A program made the translations under genes and the position numbers. Below the pieces are notes generated by a model, which saw nothing but the letters and a program-made list of their open reading frames with translations, had not been told where the DNA came from and made no database searches. From Planctomycetota bacterium (GTDB taxonomy: Bacteria; Planctomycetota; Phycisphaerae; WQYP01): 6,873 nucleotides of DNA. Where the stretch lies: positions 1-6,873 of the forward strand of contig JAJZGH010000252.1 in NCBI GenBank assembly GCA_021798635.1, read 5' to 3'. Below, piece after piece: positions 1 to 6,836 of the stretch; position 1 is the stretch's first letter, and each line of letters opens with the position of its first letter.

Positions 1-2519
1 GCTGGGAAAAAGAATATCTTCAGTACCTAAGCCCGCAATGGCTGAAGATGATGAGCTTTGACGTGGTGGAAGCCCGGCGGCTCAACATGGGCGTAGACAT
101 GACGCAAGGCACCGGCTGGAATATGGGTGGGCCGGGAATTGTGGGGGATTACGCATCATTATTTGCCAAAGCCATCGCCTTTGAAGCCCCGGCGGATGCG
201 GGAACGGCATGGCATGTGGATCTGCCGCGGGAAAAAATTCTTCACCTGCGGGCGTTCAGCCGAACCGGCCAGAGCAAGGATATCAAGCCGAGCCAGATCG
301 GTTCTGATGGCACGGTCAACTGGCAACGCCCCGCCGGCGCATGGATGCTGGTGGCGCTGGTGGGCCACCCCGGTGCGCACGTGAAACGGGCCGCACCGGG
401 CGGTTGGGGCATGATGCTTAATACGGTTTACCCCCCTGCCATGGCGTTTTATCTGGAGCGCTTCACCAAAGCATTTGCCACACCCGGTGTGCAGATACCG
501 CAAACAATGTTTCATGATTCTTATGAATACATGACCAATGTGCCGGGCGGTTACGGAGAGTGGTCCGCGGATTTCTTCGACAGTTTCAAAAAGCTGCGGA
601 AGTATTCTCTGGAAGATCAACTGCCGGCTCTGGCGGGCCATGGCGACGGCGAAACTGTTGCGCGGGTGAAGTCAGATTATCGGGAAACGGTTTCTGACGT
701 CATGGTCGATGAGGTATTTTCCCAGTGGACGCACTGGTGCCATCAGCATGGAATGCTCAATCATAATCAGGCGCACGGCTCGCCGACGAATCTGCTTGAT
801 TTTTATGCTGTCGCGGATATGCCCGAGCCGGAAAATAATTTTGGCACCCCCGACACTGTCGGCCATTGTGACCCGTTGATTGCCAAGTTTGCTTCATCCG
901 CCGCCCATGTACCGGGCAAGCGTTGGGTTTCATCGGAAACGGGCACGTGGCTGGCGGAGCATTTTAAGGTCACGCTGGCTGATATGAAAAAGCTGGTGGA
1001 TCAGTTTTTTGTCGGCGGGGTGAATCATCTGTTTTATCACGGCACGTGCTTTTCCCGTGATGACGCCGCGTGGCCGGGATGGCTGTTTTATGCATCCACG
1101 GATATGAATCCGCGCATGAGTATCTGGCATGATGTGCCGACGCTGAACAACTATATCGCCCGCAGCCAAAGCATTTTGCAGGAGGGCCGGCCGGACAGTG
1201 ACGTGCTGCTGTACTGGCCTATTTATGACCAATGGCACAACCCTGAAGGCCTGGGCCAGTATCAGACCATGACCAATTTCAATGACTGGTTTTACGGCCA
1301 TGCCATCGGCCGCACCGCACAGGTTTTGTGGCATCGCGGCATCGGCTTTGATTATGTTTCTGATAAGTTCCTCCAGCACGCGACCGTTGCCAATGGACGC
1401 ATCAACACACCGGGCTGCAGCTATCAGGCGATTGTCATACCCACCGCCAAATATATGCCGCCGAAGACTCTCGAAAAACTCATCGCGTTGGCTGCCGCCG
1501 GCGGGAAGGTGATTTTTGAAAATAGTATTCCCATTGAGCCGCCGGGATTGACCGACTTACCGGCTCGGCAAGCCCACATGCGCACGCTGGCCGGTAGTCT
1601 ACATCTGACCACTGCGGCACCTCATGCCCAAGCCAAACTGGAATCCGCCAAGATCGGGCAGGGAACTATTTTTGTGGGATCGCTGGTGCCAACGCTGGCC
1701 GGTGCCGAAATTTCCGGTGAAACGCTGACCGCACACGCCGGACTTATGTACATCCGTCGAAGCTATCAGGGCGGCCGGCATTATTTTCTGGCCTATCAGG
1801 GAAAAACCCGGCTTGATACCCGCATCACGCTGGCCACACCGGCCAAGGCTGTGGTGCTGATGGATCCCATGACGGGCCATTGTGCACCAGCCAGGATAAC
1901 GCGCGATGCGCAGGGCCGACCGTCGCTGAACATTTCTATGCAAAGCGATACATCGCTGATACTGCGCACCTTGGACACGCCGCTCAAAGCTGGTAAAACC
2001 TGGACGTTTTACAATACTGCCGCCCAACCGCAACGCCTTACCGGCATCTGGGATGTTGCCTTTATTGAGGGCGGCCCGACCTTACCGCGCGGCTATGAAA
2101 TCACCGAGCCGGCCTCCTGGACCCGCCATGCTGATCCCGCAGCGCAGAACTTCTCCGGCACAGCGCGTTATACGATTACCTTCAACGCCCCCAGCGGCAC
2201 CGGGCCGTGGGTGTTGAATCTGGGAAAAGTCTGCAACACCGCGCGCGTGCGGCTGAATTCCGAAAATCTCGGCGTTTTGATTCAGGCACCGTATGAGCTG
2301 GTGATTCACAGCTTGAAACCGACGGACAATGTTCTGGAGGTTGAAGTTACCAACCTGCCGGCCAATCGCATCCGGTATATGGACCGCAAGCGTATCGCGT
2401 GGAAGATATTCCGCGACGCCAATTTCGTGAATATCGACTACCGCCCATTTAACGCGGCCCATTGGCCGATTATGGACTCCGGCCTCTTAGGACCGGTGAC
2501 GCTGTCATCCGTCGGTTGA
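1..2519 (+). CDS. GH106-type glycoside hydrolase (alpha-L-rhamnosidase-like), 5'-truncated by window edge
   Basis: The reading frame is open from the first complete codon at position 3 (W-E-K-E-Y-L) to TGA at 2517-2519. The ATG at 48 is therefore internal, and an N-terminal portion is missing. Numbering from that Met, the family-like landmarks are: LSPQWL just before it, then EARRLNMGVD and GTGWNMGGPGI, the HDSYEY motif (Glu at about 160), QAHGSPTNLLDFYAVAD (about 240-256), SSETGTWLAEHFKVT (Glu about 297), GGVNHLFYHGTCFS and WPGWLFYAS. These match the catalytic barrel of GH106, which removes alpha-L-rhamnose by an inverting, calcium-dependent mechanism using carboxylates; which Glu does what is not assigned here. 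A C-terminal beta-sandwich of galactose-binding type occupies roughly 660-823 (GTARYTITF ... LNLGKV ... NVLEVEVTNLPANRI). No frameshift is seen. The signal peptide cannot be judged because the N-terminus is absent. Substrate could be a pectic or other rhamnosylated glycan; some relatives are annotated only as glycosyl hydrolase. Confidence 0.85.
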   Translation, partial: WEKEYLQYLSPQWLKMMSFDVVEARRLNMGVDMTQGTGWNMGGPGIVGDYASLFAKAIAFEAPADAGTAWHVDLPREKILHLRAFSRTGQSKDIKPSQIGSDGTVNWQRPAGAWMLVALVGHPGAHVKRAAPGGWGMMLNTVYPPAMAFYLERFTKAFATPGVQIPQTMFHDSYEYMTNVPGGYGEWSADFFDSFKKLRKYSLEDQLPALAGHGDGETVARVKSDYRETVSDVMVDEVFSQWTHWCHQHGMLNHNQAHGSPTNLLDFYAVADMPEPENNFGTPDTVGHCDPLIAKFASSAAHVPGKRWVSSETGTWLAEHFKVTLADMKKLVDQFFVGGVNHLFYHGTCFSRDDAAWPGWLFYASTDMNPRMSIWHDVPTLNNYIARSQSILQEGRPDSDVLLYWPIYDQWHNPEGLGQYQTMTNFNDWFYGHAIGRTAQVLWHRGIGFDYVSDKFLQHATVANGRINTPGCSYQAIVIPTAKYMPPKTLEKLIALAAAGGKVIFENSIPIEPPGLTDLPARQAHMRTLAGSLHLTTAAPHAQAKLESAKIGQGTIFVGSLVPTLAGAEISGETLTAHAGLMYIRRSYQGGRHYFLAYQGKTRLDTRITLATPAKAVVLMDPMTGHCAPARITRDAQGRPSLNISMQSDTSLILRTLDTPLKAGKTWTFYNTAAQPQRLTGIWDVAFIEGGPTLPRGYEITEPASWTRHADPAAQNFSGTARYTITFNAPSGTGPWVLNLGKVCNTARVRLNSENLGVLIQAPYELVIHSLKPTDNVLEVEVTNLPANRIRYMDRKRIAWKIFRDANFVNIDYRPFNAAHWPIMDSGLLGPVTLSSVG

Positions 2520-2543
2520 CCCAGCTACTGCGCCCCAGGTGCG

Positions 2544-4952
2544 TCAGGCTCCGGCCCGATGCAACACTACCGCGTGGCCGTCATAATGCACAATCTGATC
2601 CGGTTGGGCCGGTTCAATGCCCACACCATGATCAGGGCTGACAAACACAATGCGGAACGTGCGATGATTAAGCATGTCCGGGAACGATCCCTGGCGTTGG
2701 CCAATGGTCAGTTTTCCGGCTTTATCGTCCCAGGTAAACGCGATGGTGGCGTAGGTGCCCTTTTCATAATCGTAGGAATCGCCTTCATCTTCATACAGCG
2801 TGAATTCACCGTTGGCACCGTCGTAGACGCGCAATTCAATCGGATCAGCCGGTTCCTGAGCATTCTGCACCGACGGCCCAAATGGAATAATGGATCCCGC
2901 GCGGATGTACAGTGGCAACGAATCCAGAGCTGCCGGAGCTTCCACGCTTTGGCCGCCCTGCAATTTACGGCCGGTCCAGAAATCAAACCAGTGTGTCGAT
3001 TCCGGCAGATATACCTGGCGTGAAGCCGCCCCGGCTTTGGTGACGGGGTTGACCAAAACCGCCGGGCCGAACATGAATTGATCCGGTACGTCATAGACTT
3101 TGGAATCGGTGCGGAAATCCATCACCAAACCACGCAACATGGTGTAACCCTGATTGGTTACCATCCATGCCACGGAATAAATGTAAGGCAGGAGGTGGTA
3201 GCGCAGGCGGTCAAACTTTTCCAGTATGGCCATTGCCGGCGGCCCGAACCGCCACATCTCCTTCGGATAATTGCAGCCATGCACCCGGAACATCGGACAG
3301 AATGCCCCGAACTGGAACCAGCGGATAAAGCATTCACGATACGCGGGATCCTGGGGATTGCCGCTTAAATAGCCGCCAATATCGGTATTCCAATACGGGA
3401 TGCCGCTTAAGCAGAAATTAATGCCCGCGGGAATCTGCAAAGCCAGCGTCGCCAAATTTCCGGCCACATCACCGGACCATGTAATGGCCGAATGGCGCTG
3501 CTGCCCGGCCCACGCGGAACGGGTTAAAATCATGACACGCTTAACATCGGTGGTGCTGCGCTGCCCGTTGTAGACCGAGCCGGTGTGCATGAGCGGGTAG
3601 GCGTTATAAACAAACGCTCCCCAGCCTGCGTGAGTTTTAACGTTAGCAAATTCGCCCCATTTTCCACCGAGTTCCGGCTCACTGGCATCGAGCCACCAGG
3701 CGTCAACGCCTTTGGAAAACAAGTCTTTATTGAGCACGGACCAGTAAAGTTTCCGCGCTACAGGATTAAAGGCGTCATAATACGCGGTGGCGGGATTCCA
3801 CATTTTGTTGTCCCCGCCGGTCATGGGATATAACGCCCCCGCCTGCTTGAGAAGATTATAATTGCTGGAGCCCGGAGCAAACTTCGCCCAGACTGAAATC
3901 ATAAAGTGCAGCTTCTCGTGATGCAGTTGGTTGATCATTTCTGTGGGCCGCGGATAGCGCAGCGAATCCAGGATGTTGGAACCCCATGGGTGCGGGTACC
4001 AGTAAAACCAGTCCTGCACGATGCCGTCAATGGGAATTTTTAAGGAACGATATTCACTGGCGACACCCAGCACCTGCAATTGATTTTCATACCGATTTTT
4101 GCTTTGCCAATACCCCCACACCCACCGCCCCATCATCGGAGCAGCACCGCTTAAATTCCGCCATTGGGCCATGGCGACATCCAGGTCCGGACCGTACATG
4201 ACATAATAATCAACGACCGAACCCACATGTGAATGCCAGTTCAAAACATTCGGTTCTTTACCGGCCCCTACTTTGACCACGGTCATGGCCGGATTATCCC
4301 AGAACAGGCCATAGCCCATGCTGGACATCATGAATGGAATGCCGATGTGTGTCGGGTTGCGCTGGGCCAGATGGACAATTTCTCCCCGGTTATTGGCTAC
4401 ACCGCGCGGATGTTCGCCCAACCCGAAGATGGCCTCATCCGGCTGAAGGACAAATTTCTGGCGGACACGGTAGGTGGCGACATCCTTAAACTTCACCGGC
4501 AACATGCTTCGTCCGCCGCTGCTTTCCGCCAGAAACACTTTTCCCTGATCGTCAAGAAATTCAACCACACCAGTAGAGCGGTCGATGCGGGCGGAAATAT
4601 GTTGTGCTGAAACGACCACGTGGGTCGCAGTTTTGTGCAGTTGCCAGGTAGTTTTAACCGGGCCGTGAATCACCGCCAGACTTTCATGCTGCGGGTTATC
4701 ACCGGCGGCCGAGAAAAGAATGCGAATGACCCGATCCGAATAGACCATCACGCGCATGGAGCCGGTGGCCAATGTCAGCAGCACGCCATGAGCTTCCTGC
4801 CTGATGGCCGTAACTTTTGAAGTACCGTTGACCGCGCCCCGTTTGGTCGCCGTTGCCACCGATGCCCCAGCCACCAGAGCCGAAGTCACCGCCGCCGCCT
4901 TGAGAAAACCGCGGCGATGCGTGGTAAGGGCCAGATGTTCCATTTCGCTCAT
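2544..4952 (-). CDS. GH31 family alpha-glycosidase, probably alpha-xylosidase, Tat-exported
   Basis: Complete 802-aa protein. The N-terminus has a twin-arginine signal (HRRGFLK at residues 12-18, then a hydrophobic Ala/Val stretch to about 35, possible cleavage after ATA), so export in folded form is expected. A mutarotase-like N-terminal beta-domain (about 45-260, with GLGEH and IPFMMSSMGYGLFWDN) precedes the (beta/alpha)8 barrel. The barrel shows IPIDGIVQDWFYW, the nucleophile region DAWWLDASEPE (Asp 422) and the acid/base region ITWSGDV (Asp 495), followed by FRVHG. A C-terminal beta-sandwich with a DUF5110-like part follows (about 690-790, LRVYDGANGEFTLYEDEGD). GH31 enzymes are retaining exo-alpha-glycosidases. 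The WWLDAxEPE form and YYDAFNPVARKLYW resemble bacterial alpha-xylosidases acting on xyloglucan fragments, but without the PA14 insert some of those carry. Alpha-glucosidase activity is the main alternative. The start is supported by GGAG 8 nt upstream. It converges with the GH106 gene. Confidence 0.93.
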   Translation of the reverse strand: MSEMEHLALTTHRRGFLKAAAVTSALVAGASVATATKRGAVNGTSKVTAIRQEAHGVLLTLATGSMRVMVYSDRVIRILFSAAGDNPQHESLAVIHGPVKTTWQLHKTATHVVVSAQHISARIDRSTGVVEFLDDQGKVFLAESSGGRSMLPVKFKDVATYRVRQKFVLQPDEAIFGLGEHPRGVANNRGEIVHLAQRNPTHIGIPFMMSSMGYGLFWDNPAMTVVKVGAGKEPNVLNWHSHVGSVVDYYVMYGPDLDVAMAQWRNLSGAAPMMGRWVWGYWQSKNRYENQLQVLGVASEYRSLKIPIDGIVQDWFYWYPHPWGSNILDSLRYPRPTEMINQLHHEKLHFMISVWAKFAPGSSNYNLLKQAGALYPMTGGDNKMWNPATAYYDAFNPVARKLYWSVLNKDLFSKGVDAWWLDASEPELGGKWGEFANVKTHAGWGAFVYNAYPLMHTGSVYNGQRSTTDVKRVMILTRSAWAGQQRHSAITWSGDVAGNLATLALQIPAGINFCLSGIPYWNTDIGGYLSGNPQDPAYRECFIRWFQFGAFCPMFRVHGCNYPKEMWRFGPPAMAILEKFDRLRYHLLPYIYSVAWMVTNQGYTMLRGLVMDFRTDSKVYDVPDQFMFGPAVLVNPVTKAGAASRQVYLPESTHWFDFWTGRKLQGGQSVEAPAALDSLPLYIRAGSIIPFGPSVQNAQEPADPIELRVYDGANGEFTLYEDEGDSYDYEKGTYATIAFTWDDKAGKLTIGQRQGSFPDMLNHRTFRIVFVSPDHGVGIEPAQPDQIVHYDGHAVVLHRAGA

Positions 4953-4960
4953 GATAAAAA

Positions 4961-4964
4961 CTCC
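4961..4964 (-). promoter_or_regulatory. Ribosome binding site of the GH31 gene
   Basis: Read on the - strand, GGAG lies 8 nt upstream of the ATG at 4952-4950. This spacing favours that ATG over the second in-frame Met three codons later. Either choice leaves the twin-arginine motif intact. Confidence 0.7.
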
Positions 4965-4999
4965 AATTAAGAGCGCGTCGGAATCTTACACGATAATTC

Positions 5000-5019
5000 G
5001 CAACTGGGAAACCAATTGC
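5000..5019. promoter_or_regulatory. Imperfect 20-bp palindrome, candidate operator between divergent genes
   Basis: Arms GCAACTGG (5000-5007) and CCAATTGC (5012-5019) are separated by GAAA and pair at 7 of 8 positions. The element lies 48 bp upstream of the GH31 start and 100 bp upstream of the zinc-ribbon start, where a regulator of the GH31 gene could bind. The regulator family is not identifiable, and a single occurrence of this length may be chance. Confidence 0.3.
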
Positions 5020-5042
5020 AGATGACGGGCAAACAATGGGAC

Positions 5043-5072
5043 TTGCTTTCCCCCTGCCGCTGCGCCTATGCT
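5043..5072 (+). promoter_or_regulatory. Weak sigma-70-like promoter candidate for the zinc-ribbon gene
   Basis: TTGCTT (5043-5048) and TATGCT (5067-5072) are spaced by 18 bp, matching the consensus at 3/6 and 4/6 positions. The site would give a leader of about 40 nt before the GTG start. The match is poor and rests on position more than sequence. Confidence 0.25.
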
Positions 5073-5103
5073 AATGAATGTGTGGCCTCAAGGATCGGTC
5101 AAC

Positions 5104-5110
5104 AAAGGAG
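5104..5110 (+). promoter_or_regulatory. Ribosome binding site that fixes a GTG start
   Basis: AAAGGAG lies 8 nt before GTG at 5119. It selects that codon over the upstream in-frame ATG at 5068, which has no comparable site and would add 17 residues outside the family's usual M-P-x-Y-E-F/Y start. Confidence 0.8.
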
Positions 5111-5118
5111 TTTATCCC

Positions 5119-5349
5119 GTGCCAATTTACGAATTTGAATGCAAAGATTGTGGTAAAACGTTTGACCATCTGGCACCCACCATGCAGGCCACGAATCAAA
5201 AAGCGATGTGCCCGCAATGCCAGTCGAAGAATACGATTCGTAAAGTTTCCGTTTTCGCGGTGGCCAATGCTCAACCCGCCGGTGCGGCGATGCCCGGCGG
5301 GGCGGGCGGTTGCTGCTGCGGGGCCGGCGGGTGCGGCTCGCACAATTGA
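5119..5349 (+). CDS. FmdB-family zinc-ribbon protein with Cys-rich tail
   Basis: 76-aa protein starting at GTG and reading MPIYEFECKDCGKTFDHL, the typical opening of the FmdB/CxxC putative regulatory family. Two CxxC knuckles, CKDC (Cys 8 and 11) and CPQC (Cys 31 and 34), should bind one zinc ion. The ribbon ends near residue 45. The rest is an Ala/Gly/Pro linker and a tail with four more cysteines (65, 66, 67, 72) and a final His, of a glycine-cysteine type often seen in this family. The biochemical role of the family is not settled; the name derives from a proposed regulator of formamidase or amidase genes, and no such gene is nearby. It is transcribed divergently from the GH31 gene and 104 bp ahead of the DJ-1/PfpI gene. 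Cytosolic: there is no signal or membrane segment. Confidence 0.85.
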   Translation: MPIYEFECKDCGKTFDHLAPTMQATNQKAMCPQCQSKNTIRKVSVFAVANAQPAGAAMPGGAGGCCCGAGGCGSHN

Positions 5350-5379
5350 AGCAGGAATATTTTTTGAACTCTGAAGCGG

Positions 5380-5398
5380 CTCATGCCCGTTGCATGAG
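5380..5398 (+). repeat. Short perfect inverted repeat downstream of the zinc-ribbon gene
   Basis: CTCATGC (5380-5386) and GCATGAG (5392-5398) form a 7-bp stem with a 5-nt loop, 30 bp after the zinc-ribbon stop. A run of six T occurs only at 5422-5427, about 23 nt further on, so this is not a standard intrinsic terminator. It could weaken read-through, protect the transcript end or act as a protein site in front of the next gene. Confidence 0.4.
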
Positions 5399-5453
5399 GT
5401 GTTCACTTTCAGTGGGTTAGCTTTTTTATTCTTTCCTATTTCAGGGGGCACTC

Positions 5454-5987
5454 ATGTCGGTAAATCTTACCGGTAAAAAAATTCTCATGTTTGTTGAAAA
5501 CATATATGAGGATCTGGAACTCTGGTATCCCAAACTCCGACTCGAAGAAGCGGGCATGACCGTTGTGCTGGCGGGACCCAAGTCCGGGGCCACGTATAGC
5601 GGTAAGCACGGGTATCCTGCGGTTTCAGACACCGCCATTGATCAAGTGGACGGTGCGGATTTTATCGGCGTGGTTTGCGTGGGCGGTTTTGCACCGGATC
5701 AATTGCGCCGCGATCCGAAGGTGAAATCCCTGGTGGCTCATTTTGCCAATAAGGGACAACTGGTTGCCGCCATCTGCCATGGAGGCTGGGTTCCCGCTTC
5801 CGCCGGAATTTACCGGGGCGTTCGCGTGACCAGCTCGCGGGGAATTAAAGATGATCTGGAAAATGCCGGTTGCATTTGGATTGATGCACCGGCGGTCGTG
5901 GACCGGCATTTTGTTTCCAGCCGCAAGCCGGAGGATCTGCCGGCTTTCTGCAAATCCATTTTGCAGGTACTGACGGCTAACGTCTGA
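5454..5987 (+). CDS. DJ-1/PfpI family protein (class I glutamine amidotransferase-like)
   Basis: Complete 177-aa single-domain protein, the usual length for PfpI/YhbO-type members. It shows the conserved N-terminal Glu region (YEDLEL, Glu 19), SGKHGY (49-54), the nucleophile elbow AICHGG with Cys 108 followed by His 109, then SSRGIKDDLENAG (127-139) and VVDRHFVSSRKPEDLP (148-163). The layout matches archaeal PfpI-type proteins such as Pyrococcus PH1704, including the Glu/Cys/His set. Family members have been described as cysteine peptidases, glyoxalases or protein deglycases and stress proteins; sequence alone does not decide between these. The residue after Cys-His-Gly is Gly rather than the common Pro. 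The ATG is preceded by AGGGGG (5443-5448) at 5 nt. No signal peptide. It lies between the zinc-ribbon and Fe-S carrier genes with gaps of 104 and 139 bp, so separate transcription is possible. Confidence 0.9.
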   Translation: MSVNLTGKKILMFVENIYEDLELWYPKLRLEEAGMTVVLAGPKSGATYSGKHGYPAVSDTAIDQVDGADFIGVVCVGGFAPDQLRRDPKVKSLVAHFANKGQLVAAICHGGWVPASAGIYRGVRVTSSRGIKDDLENAGCIWIDAPAVVDRHFVSSRKPEDLPAFCKSILQVLTANV

Positions 5988-6094
5988 TAATCCAGCACAC
6001 GCCGTATTTTCCGCAATTGGCTGCGCCAAATTCTCAAGCATGAAAAACGGGGGAAAAATCTCTGTCGCTTTTCTTTAGGCCCCGCGTTGCGTAA

Positions 6095-6100
6095 GATAAT
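6095..6100 (+). promoter_or_regulatory. Possible -10 element for the Fe-S carrier gene
   Basis: GATAAT matches the -10 consensus at 5 of 6 positions and would start a transcript near 6107, just before the AGGAG at 6113-6117. No good -35 is seen 16-18 bp upstream, where the sequence is T-rich. The site is suggested by the hexamer and location only. Confidence 0.3.
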
Positions 6101-6126
6101 GTAGTGTTATTTAGGAGTCTGACAAG

Positions 6127-6456
6127 ATGACAATTGCATTAACGGAAACAGCGGCCAAAGAAATTAAAAATATTATCAAGGATCAAGGGCTTTCCGAGCA
6201 GGCCGCCTTGCGCGTGGGCGTAAAGGGCGGCGGCTGCTCCGGCTTCAGCTATGTACTGGATCTGACGGAAGATTCCGGGGAAACCGATGAAGTCATGGAA
6301 TCTCAAGGCATTCGACTGGTCGCTGATCGAAAAAGCTATCTGTATCTCAACGGCACGGAAATAGACTTTAAAGATGAAGTCATGGGCCGGGGATTTGTGT
6401 TTAAGAATCCCAACGCCACGCATACCTGCGGTTGCGGCTCATCGTTTAGCGCGTAA
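6127..6456 (+). CDS. A-type iron-sulfur cluster carrier (HesB/IscA/ErpA family)
   Basis: Complete 109-aa protein of the expected length for this family. The three ligand cysteines are present: Cys 37 in GGGCSGF and Cys 101 and 103 in the C-terminal TCGCGSSF. The IDFKDEVMGRGFVFKNPNA stretch before them is also characteristic. These proteins accept a cluster from the assembly scaffold and pass it to apo-enzymes in the cytosol. The NPNAxxTCGCGSSFS ending is closest to the ErpA style, but IscA, SufA and ErpA cannot be separated safely here, so no symbol is given. AGGAG (6113-6117) lies 9 nt before the ATG. No other isc or suf gene is visible, so it looks like a stand-alone carrier gene. A likely terminator follows 49 bp after the stop. 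Confidence 0.95.
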   Translation: MTIALTETAAKEIKNIIKDQGLSEQAALRVGVKGGGCSGFSYVLDLTEDSGETDEVMESQGIRLVADRKSYLYLNGTEIDFKDEVMGRGFVFKNPNATHTCGCGSSFSA

Positions 6457-6505
6457 GCAGCGGTATCCCAAAAATTTCACGGCCTGTTCTGCATGCGAAA
6501 TCCTT

Positions 6506-6529
6506 ACCACCGGTAAAGCCGGCGGTTTT
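6506..6529 (+). terminator. Probable intrinsic terminator of the Fe-S carrier gene
   Basis: ACCACCGG (6506-6513) and CCGGCGGT (6519-6526) form an 8-bp stem with one A/C mismatch and a TAAAG loop. Four T follow (6526-6529, the first in the stem), then G. Stem and position are good; the T tract is short. Confidence 0.45.
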
Positions 6530-6578
6530 GTGGGGTTTCGCGCCAATCTATCTGGCTTCTTGGCGAAGCATCGCGTCA

Positions 6579-6649
6579 GAGCACCATGGTGATAACCCGG
6601 TGGTTGGTTCGCAGCACTGGATCAACCACCGGATTATCATCCGGTGCTC
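6579..6649. repeat. Long imperfect hairpin, first repeat copy
   Basis: Left arm 6579-6606 and right arm 6623-6649 enclose a 16-nt loop. Matching blocks are GAGCACC with GGTGCTC at the base, TGATAA with TTATCA in the middle, and CCGGTGGTTG with CAACCACCGG next to the loop. An A at 6586 breaks one pair that is intact in the second copy, leaving 23 Watson-Crick pairs. Confidence 0.9.
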
Positions 6650-6707
6650 GGCAAGCTGCGGTAACGATGGGGTGATTTTTAGCGTATTCGCGGAGCTTCG
6701 CGTCATA

Positions 6708-6778
6708 GAGCACCGTGGTGATAACCCGGTGGTTGGTTCGCGGCATTGGATCAACCACCGGATTATCATCCGGTGCTC
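6708..6778. repeat. Long imperfect hairpin, second repeat copy
   Basis: Left arm 6708-6735, 16-nt loop 6736-6751, right arm 6752-6778. Pairing blocks of 8, 6 and 10 bp give 24 Watson-Crick pairs, interrupted by a 3x2 internal loop and one C/A mismatch. The right arm is identical to that of the first copy. Confidence 0.9.
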
Positions 6779-6836
6779 GGCAAGCTGCGGTAACGATGGG
6801 GTGATTTTTAGCGTATTCGCGGAGCTTCGCGTCATA

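Noticed and set aside
159..641. 160-codon open frame on the - strand inside the GH106 gene
   Set aside because: It overlaps strongly recognisable GH106 coding sequence and has no recognisable family; a frame shadow.
2528..2547. Bidirectional terminator between the convergent glycosidase genes
   Set aside because: Only a short, bulged pairing (CTGCGC with GCG-T-CAG) and no T-run on either strand; too weak to annotate.
2559..3023. 154-codon open frame on the + strand inside the GH31 gene
   Set aside because: Lies antisense to the conserved C-terminal part of GH31 and shows no domain; a frame shadow.
5068..5118. ATG at 5068 as start of the zinc-ribbon protein (17 more residues)
   Set aside because: No ribosome binding site precedes it, whereas AAAGGAG lies 8 nt before the GTG at 5119, where the family's standard N-terminus begins.
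6013..6020. GCAATTGG shared with the reverse complement of the right arm of the palindrome at 5000-5019
   Set aside because: An 8-mer recurring once within about 1 kb of intergenic and coding sequence is not good evidence for a common regulator; the second arm is absent here.
6017..6029. TTGGC-TGC-GCCAA inverted repeat after the DJ-1/PfpI gene as a terminator
   Set aside because: Only 5 bp with a 3-nt loop and no T-run after it.
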